DNA of 64,000 nucleotides from Callorhinus ursinus. Its lineage: Eukaryota; Chordata; Mammalia; Carnivora; Otariidae. The stretch spans positions 124,001-188,000 of the forward strand of contig NW_020313157.1 in the NCBI RefSeq assembly GCF_003265705.1, read 5' to 3'. The notes beneath the pieces were generated by a model. It was given only the letters and a program-made list of their open reading frames with translations, ran no database searches and was not told the origin of the DNA. The position numbers and the translations under genes are program-made. Shown piece by piece: positions 22,370-36,265 of this stretch (positions are counted from its first letter, which is position 1; every line of letters begins with the position of its first letter).

Positions 22370-22940
22370 ACTCTAACGCTGGTTTCCAGGAATGCGTCCA
22401 AAGACTTTTTAAAGCCCCACGAAACAGGTGCACTTAAAGTACCAGACGTGTAGGGAAAGGAGAGCAGGAGTTGGTGGCTCGTATGAATCTAGAGATAAAT
22501 TAACCGAGGCCCCGTACAAGAGAAGGGAGTTGCCGTCATGCACTGAACAGGTGCAGTCTAATTTTAATGCAAAGACGGTCTGTCTAGCCATGCAAAAGTA
22601 ATTGCATTGCTTGCCAATCACTTTGGGCCTGCAATATGTTTTTGCAAGAACACAATGCAAATGCGCAACTCATTTTCTTAGAAAGGTAATAAGAGTAAAT
22701 ATTTGGTTGAATGCAAGCAGGGAATGATTGCACTACAGCAAATTAGTTTACTTAAAAAAAAAAAAGGGGGGGAAAGAAAGTAGAGGATGCCCAAACTATA
22801 CAATTTGTTTGTGTAACAGAATATATCCCCACCACAAACGCATTCCTGTAGGGGAGGTTATTTAAAACTGCTCTACCTTGCTGCCCCTTCTAAGTAGAAA
22901 ATGAATTAAAATTTTAATGCGTTTAAAATCTAGCTGTTTT

Positions 22941-23146
22941 GGGGGCGCCTGGGTGGCTCAGTTGGTTAAGCAACTGCCTTCACCTCCGGTCACGGTCCCA
23001 GGGTCCTGGGATCGAGCCCCGCATCCGGCTTCCTGCTCGGCGGGAAGCCTGCTTCTCCCTCTCCCACTCCCCCCGCTTGTGTTCCCTCTCTCTCTGTCTC
23101 TCTCTCTGTCAATTAAATAAATAAAATCTTTAAAAAAAAATAAAAT
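22941..23146 (+). mobile_element. Carnivore tRNA-Lys-derived SINE (Can-SINE)
   Basis: The head ggggcgcctgggtggctcag carries the tRNA-like promoter boxes (tggctcagttggttaagc and gggatcgagcccc). It is followed by a CT-rich stretch and an AATAAA-containing A-rich tail. A 16-bp target duplication, aaaatctagctgtttt against aaaatctggctgtttt with one mismatch, lies at 22925-22940 and 23147-23162. It is in antisense to RBFOX1. The structure is that of a bear/mustelid/seal-like member of the family. Confidence 0.95.
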
Positions 23147-24890
23147 AAAATCTGGCTGTTTTTGAATAGACATGGGTCCATAAACTCCCTGGCATTTGTA
23201 TATTATTGTGTACAGATATATGTATGTGTACACCAACATTTTCCTAGTGAAAACCCATTTTTAATTAAATTACTAAAGGCATCTGTGACATAACTCTCCC
23301 CTCCACCCCAAAATTTAAGAACCACTGATTTATGGTGTTTGTCTATAGGTGCAGTCAAATCAGAAGCTTTTTAAAAAATGTAAAAGAGGTCACACTTTAA
23401 AACTGGCTGGAAGTTTGAACAAGAATTCACACCAAAAACTGAACACACAAACAAAAAGCTAGAGAGAATTCTGGAAAATATTCTGATAATGGATGATGAC
23501 TTTAGTTCCTAGTGTTCATATCAAATGAGAAAGGTCCCAAACAATAGACAATACAGTCTGAGGATTAGACATTTAGAAATTAAAGCCAGAAAGTGTGGTT
23601 GATTTATAGCCAGAAAGGCACATACACATAGCTCCAGAGGCTGGTGTCAGACACTTTCCTAGGACCTACCCCGAAAGCGTTCCCAAGGATCTATGTGTGG
23701 GGTTTATTCTTACACAGGCCAGCTTTAAGAGTTTTTTCCTGGGATACTACCACATCTCTCCAATACACAAAAATAGCACAGTGTCCTCAAACCACTTCTC
23801 AAGGTAACTCGGAGAAGTTGTACATAGATGTGTCATAACTAATTTCCTGAGAAAGTATAGAACACCTTGTTCAAAGATACCCAGAGAACCAAGACCAGAA
23901 CCCTGTAGCAGATACTGGACTTTTAGCTTAGAATAGTAACAATTTTTAAAATATTCTTTGATGCTCCATTAGAGCACTCTACTGTGTCCCCAGATGATAT
24001 GCATGGTACACAGCAAGCACCTGGTAAGTAGCTGCTTAAGAGTTAAGTAGCTAATTAAGAACAAGAATTTGGTGAGGCCAGTCTCACGGTATTCCTATGG
24101 GAGGGTGTTGGGGTTCAGTTGCTGTTTTTTAGTATCAGATGTTGTACTGAGTCTGGGGGATGTGTCTCCAGTGCATCTACCTGCCATCTCCATCCATGGG
24201 TCATCAATCTGCAAGCTCCTTTGGATGGCAATTGCCCAATGGGTGATTTCTCCCACATGTGAGCCATAGGAAGATAGACCGGACATGGATGCTTCTCTAT
24301 CAAAACCGACTCCAGAATTAAATGCAAGGAGAAATATGGCAGACCAAGTGATTCAGCTCTCTCGGAAACCATTCACTAATTAATATTTTATTTATGACCT
24401 ACATATTCCATAAACTATTGAAGTGCTTCCATCCAAAGCCAACTCTGTGGTCTGCAGGAGCTTCTTAGGAAAGTGGTCAGACACTAGGTTTCTAACTCAT
24501 CACCCATCCTCATTCAGTTAATGTTGACAATCAACAGTGAGTTGGCTGGATCAATCTAGGTTTTCCACCCATTCCTGTGGTCCCTCCACGGTCCAAGCAG
24601 AACACTCTCCCCCAGAGCAAATGATCACGTACTAATGTCCCAAGAAATTTCTTTTTAGCTCTGTGAGAAAGAAGAGAATAGGGCTTTCCTAGAACCTGTG
24701 CTCTTTACTTGCTGGGGGGGGACTTCAAAGAATACCAGGATGTGGAGGAGAAAACCAGATCAATCAAAGGAGATGGATGAATGGGAAGGCATGCTTGGTG
24801 AATCTGCCCGTATGACCATCTCGGTGTTGGATACCTCCAAGGGTCGCCCAAAGTTCCACAGAAGTAGCCATGGAGCTTCCGTGGGATTTC

Positions 24891-25088
24891 TTTTTAAAAT
24901 TTATGAGCGAGAGAGAGTGTGTGTTTGTGTGTGTATGTGAGAGAGAGAGAGAGAGGGAGAGAGAATCTGAAACAGACTCCACACTGAGCACAGAGCCTGA
25001 TATGGGGCTTGAACCCCCAACTGTGAGATCATGACCTGAGCCAAAACCAAGAGGTGGATGGTTAAATGACTGAGCCACCCAGGTGCCC
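24891..25088 (-). mobile_element. Older carnivore tRNA-Lys SINE, reverse orientation
   Basis: Read on the minus strand it begins gggcacctgggtggctcag, has the B-box-like ggttcaagcccc, and ends in a GA/GT-rich tract (CT-rich in the SINE sense). It is in sense with RBFOX1. It differs more from the tRNA-like consensus than the other copies do. The flanking duplication is imperfect (ggatttcttttt against ggattttgtttt). Confidence 0.88.
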
Positions 25089-25439
25089 GGATTTTGTTTT
25101 TCAATATATTGGGAAAACAATATGGAAGCCATACATGGACATAGGATAAATGACACATTTTTGGTTGGAATTTCAGTAACAAAGTATATATTGCATACTT
25201 CATGAAGAGCAGAGGTTTAGGTTGGCAGTTAGCTCTATTTGCAACTGATGACAAACAGAAAATCACAATAAATGCAGCTCGCTGGGTGACATTTTAGAAA
25301 AGATGGGGTTCAGTGGGTGTGAGGGAGAATGGAGGAATAGGATCTCAGCATGGCAATTTAGCAAGTGGTTGGACTTCAGTGCATCCTACATTTCTTCTTT
25401 TGCTGGAAGCCCCTAAAAACCCAAGTGGAGCTAAGGGGC

Positions 25440-25550
25440 CTTCCTTGGTGCTCACAGAAGACCCTTATCACTTATCACATTTATTGAAATTATTAACTTA
25501 TATGGTGCTCCCTGCCCCTAACTAGAAGGAACTCCTCAAAGGTGTAAGAC
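25440..25550 (+). repeat. L2-like fragment
   Basis: The stretch cttatcacttatcacattta followed by taactagaaggaactcctca resembles part of the L2 3' end. Confidence 0.45.
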
Positions 25551-26599
25551 AATGCAGTGGAATTGAGAAAAAGGATGTTAGGCTGAACTGCACTGGAGTA
25601 AAGACATTAGTGGATGCCACAAATCTCCCCAAAGGGACTTTGGAGACAAACGGCTACAGGAAATCCACACAATCACCTGGACCACCTGAATCTTGATAAC
25701 GTTGCTTTCTGGAAACAGAAGTAGGTTTCCAATCTCTCTGCTGTTCGCTTCCACTCAAGCTCAGGGCTCTCACCACTCTAGCCCATATCTGCTGGGACAC
25801 GAGCTGTCCTCTGCTATTCTTTCCAAAATGAGCTGCCCGCCCTGCAGTCTCCTGCAGCCTCAGCCAACAAGCAGAAGAAAAGGGAAACCTTCCTTTAAGA
25901 TGCAGGGTTCACACTTTCTCATTAGGCACCAGTGCACCCAGGTAGTTTGTAATACAGCAAAACACCCTCACTGAGTCTCCTATTTTCAATCAGCACTTTG
26001 CTCTTATAGAACTCGCAGACATGGACACGCACATCCCTAGCCCTTCTGCCCGTCCTCCTCCCGTGTTGAGAATTTCATCTTACTACTAACAGTGGTTTCA
26101 GGATTCCACTTGGAATATTACCAGCAAAGAGGCACCGTGTACCATTATAACCAAAATGATTAGGAAACTTGCTGGAGGATTTAAATTAAGTCACATCTGA
26201 AGCAGTCACACACGTTGCTTCACCATTTGGAGATGCCTGTGTCTCTCCCTGGTGAATGTGGCATTAATTAGTTATGCATGGTTCTTCCCTGGCAAAGAGC
26301 AAATTCATTGTAAGTTAGCGAATTTCAATTTTACAGCAGGTGTGTTATTTTGGGAGATTTTTATAAATTGTTCATGTGAGGATAAGCCATATAATTTTAT
26401 TTTTTTTTCCTGTTCAGTATAGTAGTGAGATACTGAGGGTACGTATACCAAAAAGCTACAATTACCGTCTACTAAGATAATAATTTTCAGACAAACTAAT
26501 GTGGTATAAACATGCAATTTTGTATTTATGGCTTATGCATCTTGCTTTAGTAATTACATGAGCCTACAGGATAACTTGGTGGGTTTTTTTCCCTTCATA

Positions 26600-26700
26600 A
26601 CAACTTACTGTGTGACCTTGGGAATAACACGTCTTTATTTCTGCATTTCTGGGTCTATAAAACAGGCTCAACACTGTGGGGCTGGAAATAATGATTAACA
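26600..26700 (+). repeat. MIR relic (short)
   Basis: The stretch ttactgtgtgaccttgggaa followed by gggtctataaaacaggctca matches the MIR core. Confidence 0.65.
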
Positions 26701-27261
26701 CTGTGGATGCTTCTTTATATCACGTGGTCAGATAAAGGCTTCCAGAGGTGCAGATGCATGTTTTTGGAGGGTGGAGAGAATTTAGGGCAAATTCATCCTT
26801 GGTTTGTTATTATCCACCATCTTTCTATGAGAAAGACATTTTCACTGTTGTTTTGTCCACTAAGAAACTCACAAGTGACCCAAGGCTAATGACAACACAA
26901 GAAACAATGAACACGGACCGATCTCTCTGCCTTTATTTTCTCCTCCTGAAGACTGAATCTAGATTCATTTATTTATATTCTTAACTTTGTCTCATTGCAT
27001 TTGTGTTTGAAACACTTCAAGTGCTCTCCTCTGCAATGGGTGAGATATGAATACATAATGAAAAAAAGAGTGGTTTCCTTTGTCATCAGTATAATAGAGA
27101 GATAATCTAGGCTAATGCAGGTTTTCTAAAAGATTTATATGGAACAGAGCTATAAAAAACGCATTAACCCTTTTCATACAGCCTGGAACACAGCCATATT
27201 CTTTCTACAGACCAGAAAGCCAGTCGTTGGCTGGTAAAGCCTTATGCCACACTGCCTTGGG

Positions 27262-27475
27262 CATGGCTGAGTTGTTCTGAGTAGCGCTACTGACATTTGG
27301 GGTCTGATAACTCTTTGCGTTGGGGGCCATCCTGTGCAATGTGGATGTCGAGCAACATCCCTGGCCTCCCCATCCTGGATGCCATCGCACCTTCCTGCTC
27401 CTGCTGTGACAACCCCAAATGTCTCCGGACAGTCCAAACATCCCCTGAGGACCAGCTGAGAAATCCCTTTCTCCC
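27262..27475 (-). mobile_element. MER20-type hAT transposon relic
   Basis: In reverse orientation it shows ctactgacatttggggtctg, gggggccatcctgtgcaatg, agcaacatccctggcctccc and ccccaaatgtctccggacag, which are characteristic of MER20. It is non-autonomous and no transposase is present. Confidence 0.85.
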
Positions 27476-28175
27476 TGACTCCAGGGGTGCCTGAATGTTC
27501 CAGGAGGATCCCTTAACAGGAGGAAAGAAAGGGTAGCATTGTGGGGTTGCAGCCCACCACACCAAGACCACTGTTTCTTCGCATTCCCTGTCATTCCTTG
27601 ATCTTCACTTGGCAATACCAGAGTCCATGCACACAGATACCAAACTGCCAATGGGGAAGCCATTACCCCGCGTTTCCTTGCAGAGGGGAAAGGAAGCCAA
27701 ATGCCCGTTTTGGAAAATCCAACCGAAACGGGTCTTACTTCCAATTTCTTTGAACTTCCGAATGTTTCCATTTGACTCCACACCTAATTTTCTCTTCTCA
27801 GGCAAGGGTTCATAAAACTTTGATGAGCAAGGTGTCTTAGGGGAGCGGAGCAAGACCACCCCAGTGACTTTTATGTTTGGGGACTTCATGTCCCTCCATG
27901 GACAGATTCAAGGGGCAAATGTGATCCAACCTCCTTAATAACCAGATGTTTGCAATCATCAGAAATACATCTTTGGCTGTAGCCATTTCTCTGTTCTCCA
28001 GCATTCAGTCTCAGAGAGAATTTACATAACAACATGTGACATGTAGAATGCTTGAAGGCACCAACCATGACAGGACAAATTACACTCATTTTTCAATACT
28101 CTTTGCAAGGTGCTCCATGGCAGGCGCGCGCCGGGCTGCATGCTGGGGCGGTTCTGGTGGGGCAGTCAAGACCAG

Positions 28176-28181
28176 CATGCA
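28176..28181 (-). promoter_or_regulatory. UGCAUG site downstream of the 133-nt exon
   Basis: On the minus strand tgcatg lies at +64 to +69 of the intron after the 133-nt exon. A further AGCAUG lies about 40 bases beyond it. Confidence 0.6.
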
Positions 28182-28243
28182 CTCACAAAAACGGGAGGGG
28201 GCTGGTGCGGGAGGCCGTTGCGGCAGGGAGGCCGCCCCACTTA

Positions 28244-28414
<171 letters not shown>

Positions 28415-29309
28415 TCAGAAGCACACCTGTCGTGGAGGGCAACCTGCCCACCCAGGACCCTTCGCTCTGCGGGCCGAGGCTCGACACCTGGCCCTCGTCC
28501 GGAAGGCAGGGTTCCAAAGGCAGCAGCAGGGAGGAGGTCAAGGCGCAATTCCAGACAGAGTGGGCTAGTTAAGGCGGTGGTCCCTGTGCCCAAGAGAATA
28601 TGGTAAATGGCAAACATTTACAAAGAATCCGTAGTAACGGGAGACAAGCTCACTGCACAAAGTTAAAATTCTACAAAGGTAGACTGCAAGAAGTATGTGC
28701 CTTGTGTTGCCAACATCTCTGCGTCTGTCTATACACACATATACGTATATTGTGTGTTATAGAGATTTATGTGTCTGGGCACACAATATACATGCATGAT
28801 GTATCCACACATAGGTGTGTGCCTGTGTAAGTGAATGTGTACATGTGCATATTTATATACGCATACACTTGTGTGTACATATACATAATTTCAGTGTGTT
28901 CCTAGTTATCCCTGGGGCTGAACTGTGTGTGTGTGTTAGTTATCTACTGATTGCTTTCCCTATCCCGTTATTTATTTCCCACATTTTCCTTTATGTACAT
29001 ATATTGCTAGTTAAAAATTTTTAATTGCAATACAGTGTTCCTACAGACACGTGCATGCATCACAAGTGTGCAAACCCATTATGTGCCAAGAAACAAATGG
29101 TTACCGATATCCCATCAGCCTCCAAACCATTTAACAGCTTTTAAGGCACACACAACAACCGTAATTACAGAGAAGTCTGGGAACTCAACTCTTCAGAAGA
29201 GGGTGTGGGCTGAGTTTTCCTCCTCAGAGGAAAATTCTGAGTGGGATGGCTTGCTGAGGAATCAAGAGGGAAATTAAGCCTGATGCCAGAGACCCCTGAT
29301 ATTTCATTC

Positions 29310-29480
29310 TCTTGCCTCTGCCTGGGATGTCCTTCCTCCTAGGGTGTCTGCAAATCTGGACCCACTGGGGCCCAGGAAAGCCTTCAGGAAACCACTTCTG
29401 CTTCCTTCTGCGTGTCTGAATCTCACAGTGCTCTCACAGTGCCAGTCTCGAGCGTGCCATCCCCACTAAACTGCAGGCAG
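29310..29480 (+). repeat. L2-like fragment
   Basis: The stretch cctctgcctgggatgtcctt, aagccttcaggaaaccactt and taaactgcaggcagggcg resembles the L2 3' region. Confidence 0.5.
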
Positions 29481-31629
29481 GGCGCCCAAACCGCATCCCA
29501 GGGAGGAGGCACTTTTCTGGGGAATCCACTGTGGCAGGAAATCTATATTAAAGGCCCAAAACACCCAACCTCTCGCAGGTATTAGTTTCAAAAAGAGGGG
29601 GTCAGTCAAGGTGTTACCTCTTCTCTCCCCTATCAACCGGCAAGTTGCTCCAGGATTCCGCCCCCCCGCCGCTCATCTGTCTTCGCTTCTGCCCGTGCCT
29701 CCCCGAGTCAGCAAAAGCCCCCTGATCTTACCCATAGTAGGTTCTAAATATTGGACACCTGATGGAACGTAGGGGCAGCTTAAATACATAAACAAGAGAA
29801 CTAAGTTGTAAGTTGGATGGACAGACTCTCTCTGCAACCTCCTCTCCTCATCTCAGGTTCTTTTCCCGACCCGCTACTCTGACACACAGGAGCTTTCCAG
29901 AGGGAGGGAGAAACAGGTAGAAGGAAGCAGGGCGGCAAGGGTTTCCTCCCCTGCTCCCCTTCTCCTGGGAGTTCACACAGTGTATGTAAGGACAGACAAG
30001 GGTGGGAGGGACAGGAGCCTCCATGCTCAGAACGTCCTACCACAAGGGAGGCTCTCAAATGTAGGTAATCAGCACACGCACGCCTCTCTCTGGGAGCTCC
30101 ATTTGGGGGAACACCTAACCGCTCATAGGATGTTGTGTCTCAGGCTGTGTTGAAGTTGCTTCTAGCTTATATCCAAACTGCCAAGGCGCGGGGGGCCTCT
30201 CCCCTTCTTACCACCATATACAGGCACAGAACCCCATCTATTCATTAGCCACAGCGTCCTTGGATACGCTATACCCTAGCTGCGTTGCGGGGGGGGCATG
30301 GCAGGGAATGGGGAGATGAAACAGCCATCCCCAATCCCTTACACCTCACAGCATCGCACGGACTGGAATAGAACCCTTGAACCCGAAGTGAAGACTGACG
30401 GACTATCACCTGCAATTCTCTGCGTGTTCTCATGGATTCCACCAGTTCTTTCTCTCACCAGGGAGGGTTAAATGCTGGAACTGTACAACCAAGTCAGAGT
30501 GATTTTATCTTTATTTGTGTCTGCAAAGACCATACCCTAAAAGGTTATTTTTAACCTTTTTTTTTCTTCTTATTGTTGGTCAAGTCAGGTCACGCAGCTG
30601 TACTTAACTCTCAGCTTGCCGGCCCCTCCTCACCCGCGTCCCCTGGCTCGTGCGGATGTGCTTGAAATGGTAGAGAGGTGTCACTCCTAATGGGAAAAGC
30701 CAGTAAGTCTTAACACCGTAGAAGCCCAGAAGTAATGAGATAGGAGCTGTTTGCTTCAGGACTGGCAAGAAAATGAGTGAGCGTGGCTGTGACTCCCAAC
30801 TCCATCTTGCCACAGTTCAAATATTAAGTTTTCATAACAACGCCCTGGATTTTGAAATAAAATGAAAAATTCACAATGTGGCAGAGCTGCCTGGGTGAGG
30901 AGACACGGTAATTATGCTGACCCATTCATTATCGCCAGCTCCCGTGCAGACTGAGTGAGACCAGATCCCTCTCAGCGACAAGCAGGTTTTACAATAATTC
31001 TTGGAAGATTTAGATGTTGAGATACAACGTGCAACAGAAGCTCGGCAGTGGTGCGGGGGACAGCGTGAGCTGCTGGAAAGGGTGGAGCCGGGGCTCCATT
31101 TGTACCCTTGGCTACAGTGGGGAGATGTCCCTCCCGAGGCAGCATGAGGTAGGACAGGTCTCCATGCAAGGCTTTGGGGGGGCTCCTCCAAGCCAGGCAC
31201 ATTAGAGGGATTTTTATTTTGTTAAAGGAACACAGGAAAGGCAACACATCAACTCCTGGTTTAAAATAATCGCTTTTCTGGGAGGGCCAAGCGCCCTTAG
31301 GCAAAATAAGGAGGTTCATGCAGATCATGCTTTGGACCCGAGGCTTCATAAAGGAAGCATGGGTGTCTCCTAGATGGGTGGTTTGCTCAGCTATCTCTCT
31401 TTTGTTACCAGTCTCGGGCTGCCAAGGGGTCTCCCTAGCAAGCCTTTAGTTTATCATGATTAATGAACACTTCCTTCCTCTCTCCTTACTTTCCTTCCTT
31501 CTTATTCTGATCCTTCTTTCATTTATGTTTTAATCTTCTTTGGAAGGAAGTGGCCACAAAGCTCTCTGGGTGTACTAGCAACCAAGTAGCTTAGATGACA
31601 GAAATGAAAGAGAAGGACCCCCGCTGTTG

Positions 31630-31735
31630 CTAGAATGTACATCTCCACGAGGGCAGAGATCTCTCTCTGTTCTACCTGTTGATTAGGAAGAGTGCCCGGC
31701 ACAAAGCAGGTGCCTGGATACCCTTTGGAGGTGAA
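31630..31735 (+). repeat. L2 3'-end fragment
   Basis: The order gtacatctccacgagggcag, agatctctctctgttctacc and gagtgcccggcacaaagcag followed by gtgcctgga is typical of the L2 3' end. Confidence 0.72.
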
Positions 31736-34700
31736 CCGGTGTTCATCCCCCTTCTTCTGGGACCGTAGAGGCACTGCCTCTTCACCTTGCACCTTCCACA
31801 ACACTGCCCACTATATGAAGTGTTCCGCCCGGGGTTCACACACACACAGGGGGCCAATGATACAACTGGCCCTTGGTCATGATCCCTATAATAAAAGTAA
31901 GTTCTACAGCCATGCTCACAGGTGCTGCACTGGCCCAGGAATGGCAACCACAGTTGGCATATGTGTGGTGCTGATAAAAAGGGAGAGGACTTGGATACAA
32001 GCATTGTACTTGGAATTATTGCAAAACCTTAATTCATTGAAATTCATGTTCATTGCTGTGCTGTGTCGGGATTGGGAGATCAGGTTCTTGTTCTGGGGAA
32101 AAGCAGGACTCAAATGTCCCCCTGTCACCCCCAGACACTGATACCTATCAAAGGACCTGTGGGGTCAGGTTCCTTCACAGAGCCCCAGACAGTGCTCTCT
32201 GGCAACCGAGCAAATCTCTGAGTGCAGTAAATGTGTGCCACTAGGAACAATGGAATATAACACTGCTTATAATCCCCAACTTCTGTGATGTTTGGCTGAG
32301 CCTTCTGTGTTTCTCGTCATCTCCACTAGAGGAGGTACCCCTGCAGCTGGTTTAGGATTCTGAGTGACTCTCTTCTCTTGCCACTAAGACCAATGGTCAA
32401 TTGCACAGGTAAAAACAAAAACAAAACAAAACCCCCCACAACTGTTTGTTAAGCTTCCTTTAGACTCAGGACGGAAGGAACTGATTTGTTTACTTGTCTA
32501 CCATGTGCATTGGCTTGTTGGTGCTGGGACATGGTTAAATGCATATTTGAAACAATTACCTAGACAGATGATTCAGATACAGATGAAACAAAACCGAAAT
32601 GGCTTTATCCTTGAACCACAGAAAGAAGACATCTCAATTATGTGCTTACTTTGGGACACGACACCTATCTTTTGTTGAGTCAAAGTTATCACACTATCAA
32701 TGCCCCAGTTCAGGAGTCTGGATCCAGTAAGTGGGCAATAAATGTTTAATAAATCTAATGCAAAAAAGCCAAATGGAAACTCACAATGTCCTCTCCGTTT
32801 CTGGAACGGAGTAAATCAATGTTAATAAAAGTCATAAACCTGTCACCCTGTCCCATGTTTGTAAAAGCCTCTTTGTTAATGAAAGAACAGTGTTAGAAAC
32901 AAAAGACACCAAATTATAGGCATTTCTAAACCCCTGGTGCTGGAGCTGGATTTTTTTATTTCTAGTTGAACTTCCAGTTAATAAACATGTAAAGAGACCA
33001 TCATTGGGGAACAATGGAAAATATTCAGGTTGTTTTGTGGACACAGTATAAATCCTTAGTTGTTGGCACGAGGGAGACAAGGGAAGAAGAAAAAAAAACA
33101 ACAACATAGGTTCATTATACTGGAAAGGTTCCCTCTTAAACCTTATCCAGCATGAATCAAAGTGAAAAATCTGGTATCACTGTAACGAAAATTGGATTTA
33201 GCTCATAAGCTAAAAATGAGTTTCTCTCAAAGAAAACAGGGCAAGAGCTTCTGGAGCAAATACCAATTGCGCATCTTGTTGACACATCAACATTCCCTGC
33301 CTACCCACTCCCAACCTTCAGCTAGATTGATACCCACAGCATATTTTGGGGGAGTGTGAGTGGAATAGCTCGCTCAGTTCTTGGGCATGAGAAGTTGTAT
33401 ACCATGGAACTCAATGAAATGGAAACTTTAGGGATGTAACAAGAGGCATGCTGTGATGTGCTCAAGTATCAAGGCGAATCAACATTTTTAAACAGAAGAT
33501 GTGTGGGTGTATCAACCAGCCAAATGGGCCATTTACCAAAGTGTCAACTGCTTACCGCCTGTCTCCCATCAAAGACAAAGCCCCCACCTCCCACCTTCTC
33601 TCAGCTCTGCACTGAGTGTATTTACAGTGACAAACGTGCACGCTCCCCCTCTCTCTCTTTTACGAATATGGTGCTTACCTTCGAAATAAACACAAATGAG
33701 ATCATCTCATCAGCCCGGAAATCCCAAAAGAAGAAACACAAAACCAGTGGAAAATACTTGAGGGTTATAAAGTGCATATTAAAGTTTTAGAGCTTTGGGA
33801 GAGATGGAAGAGTAGCAGATGCAAAAGCCAACAGGGGGGCAGATTCAGCATCAAAGCCATAAAAAAATACAGCTGCGGTAATGGGCAATTATTCTTTGCA
33901 TTTGTGTGCTGGTTTGAATTTGCATGAGGTTGCCAGATGCCCTGGAAAAGGTGTTCCATCAGAATGGAGGAGAGGGCTTCTCTTTGTCCTCCTCTTCTCT
34001 CCCTTTGCGCCACAATGCCACCATTGCCCACCCCTGGAGTGGTCTGAGATCGAGCGCTGTCCATGTTAATTTGGGGTTGAATCATTCTGTGGGTAATTTA
34101 TGGTAAGAGATATTCACTTACACAATTCTGGGGGTGCAGTCATGCTTTCAACAGCAGGTTCACGGTTCTGCAGGATTCCCCTTGAGGGAACTCCTGTTTC
34201 ACGTGCTGGACCATAAATTAAGAAGTGGCATAATAGGTAACATGCTGAGGTGAAATAAACAACCAGCTCTAGCTCAATTTCAGGGGCAGAGTGTTGTGAT
34301 AAACATCACAATGAAGAGGATTATTTTTTCCAAATGACAAAAATGTTTGCTTATTTTTTCAAAATGAATCTCAAACAAAAGTACATCAAATTGGTTTATA
34401 ACAGAATTTATACGCAACTGGGTCACTCTCTTTGAATGGCATCAAATGGGAAATTTAATATGATGGAGCACATTTAGTTCTAGGTCAAAACAAAAATGGA
34501 AAAGCTTTCAATTTTGTTAAAACTCAGCAATTTCAAGGTTTCGGGAGAGAAAGGGGTTGTCCCACCCATTCAGTCATTTACAAAAAGACCAAAATAGCCA
34601 CTTAATTTGTTGGAATCTCTGATTCTCGTATTCTCATATATCTATCCCTGAACCACACATTTGGGACTGACTGTTGTTTCATTTCAAAATGCATGTTGAT

Positions 34701-35574
34701 ATTAAATACTGCTGTTTAGAAGTGAATAAATCTACATTTTGGACAAACAGTTCCTTATAGGACATCCTCATTTGAGATGCATTGAATAGGAAAACAAAAA
34801 TTTCTAATTAATGTACAAGTCTAATCACCATTCCCCACATGGAAGAATAATTTTTCACTGTTCATTTGCTGGGTTTAATCTCAAAACTGACATAACAGAA
34901 ACGCAATGTCCTATAAATCTCCGCTCATTTGTTTCCTTAATATTCATATCCCATTGAACTGCAGCTGCTTGTTGCTACAGTCTATTACAACTTGCAAAAG
35001 TGTCGATAAAAATATTATGAAAGGCAAGATGTGTTTCTTCCTGGCTGCGCGTGCCATTTATTTGGGAAAAGACAATAAATGGCTCGTGGATTGTCCCCCC
35101 AGCCTGCTGCTTGGTGGGTGATTAGTGATTAATTACCTGGCAGCAAATTGACATGGCACGAGGAAATTGACACAGCCCTGATTAATTAACTTTTTATGGG
35201 TGGTAGTTACTCACAAAACATTGTGCACCATAATTGAATCTCTCTACATAGCATCGTGGTACAAAAGTTTTAGTCAAATCCAAATTAGCCAGAAGTTTCT
35301 TGGCTGTTCTAGGTCTGATTAGGATGTGTCGAAGGAATTGGCAAGAACTTGAACTTGGAGAAAAAAAGCACATTATTTGAAAGGAGAAAGGGAAAAAAAA
35401 AAAAAAAAAAGATGGTGGCTGCATTGCCCGAGCCGAATTTGTTGACCTAAATCTTTACTGTATGAGGCTGCAATGCTGCCTTTTCCTCCAGCCTGGCTGC
35501 TGCTTCTCTGTGGGTTCTGCATGTTCTCCTTCCTTTGTCCTGTCCCTAAATGTTGAGTTGATCGGCTCACTCAA

Positions 35575-35830
35575 ATGCTGGCTCCATTGTCATTTCCTCC
35601 CCCAAGGGCTTCTCCCCATCTCCTCGACGTGTCCCGGCCACACCTGTCAATAGCCTTTTTCCTTCCCTTGACTCATCTGGCCCTTACCACCTCATCGGAT
35701 TGCACCCTCACTATATAGCTCTCCGTGGGGATGTCCTAAGGACTCTATTTTGGTCAATACTGTGTCTCCAGCAGCTACAGGATCACCTGGCCTCGGGTAA
35801 TTACTGCAATGTTTATTGAGTATGTTGTCA
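35575..35830 (+). repeat. L2-like 3'-end fragment
   Basis: The order ccaagggcttctccccatct, ccttaccacctcatcggatt and ctggcctcgggtaattactg with aatgtttattgagt at the end resembles an L2 copy. Confidence 0.5.
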
Positions 35831-36124
35831 GATGAACTCAGAATGCCACAGTCGTTCAGCTATAGAGGGAAAAGGGGGGACAGTCCTTGAACCTGTGAGA
35901 GTTGCTACCACGCTGCTTATGAAAGGTGCATATGCTAAGACAAAGTCGGGTTTAGCGACATGAGTGATGAGGGACTCAACCTCACTTGAGGCAAGTCCAG
36001 ACAACAATAAATGGAAAAGTCGAAGCAAAGCTGTGATTATAGTTGGCCGAAGTCCAACCTCCCGTACTCCATTATCACACAGAGGAGATTCAACTGTGTA
36101 TCGGCTACTATTTACTGACACTTG

Positions 36125-36265
36125 CTAACCGCCAGACCCCAAGGTTAACTCCGTAACCATATGAGCCGGGCATTACTGCTACCTTCACTCTCCTGGGGAG
36201 AACAGGAAGACGTGCAACACCCTGGAAGCTCGCCCAATGCTCTCAGACAGCCTGACACTAGAGCC
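36125..36265 (-). repeat. MIR-like relic, reverse
   Basis: The order taactccgtaaccatatgag, ccgggcattactgctacctt and cctgacactagagcccaaca is consistent with a decayed reverse MIR. Confidence 0.5.

Noticed and set aside
31692..32141. A 149-codon plus-strand frame
   Set aside because: No recognisable domain. It overlaps an L2 3'-end fragment and has mixed composition, so chance is the better explanation.
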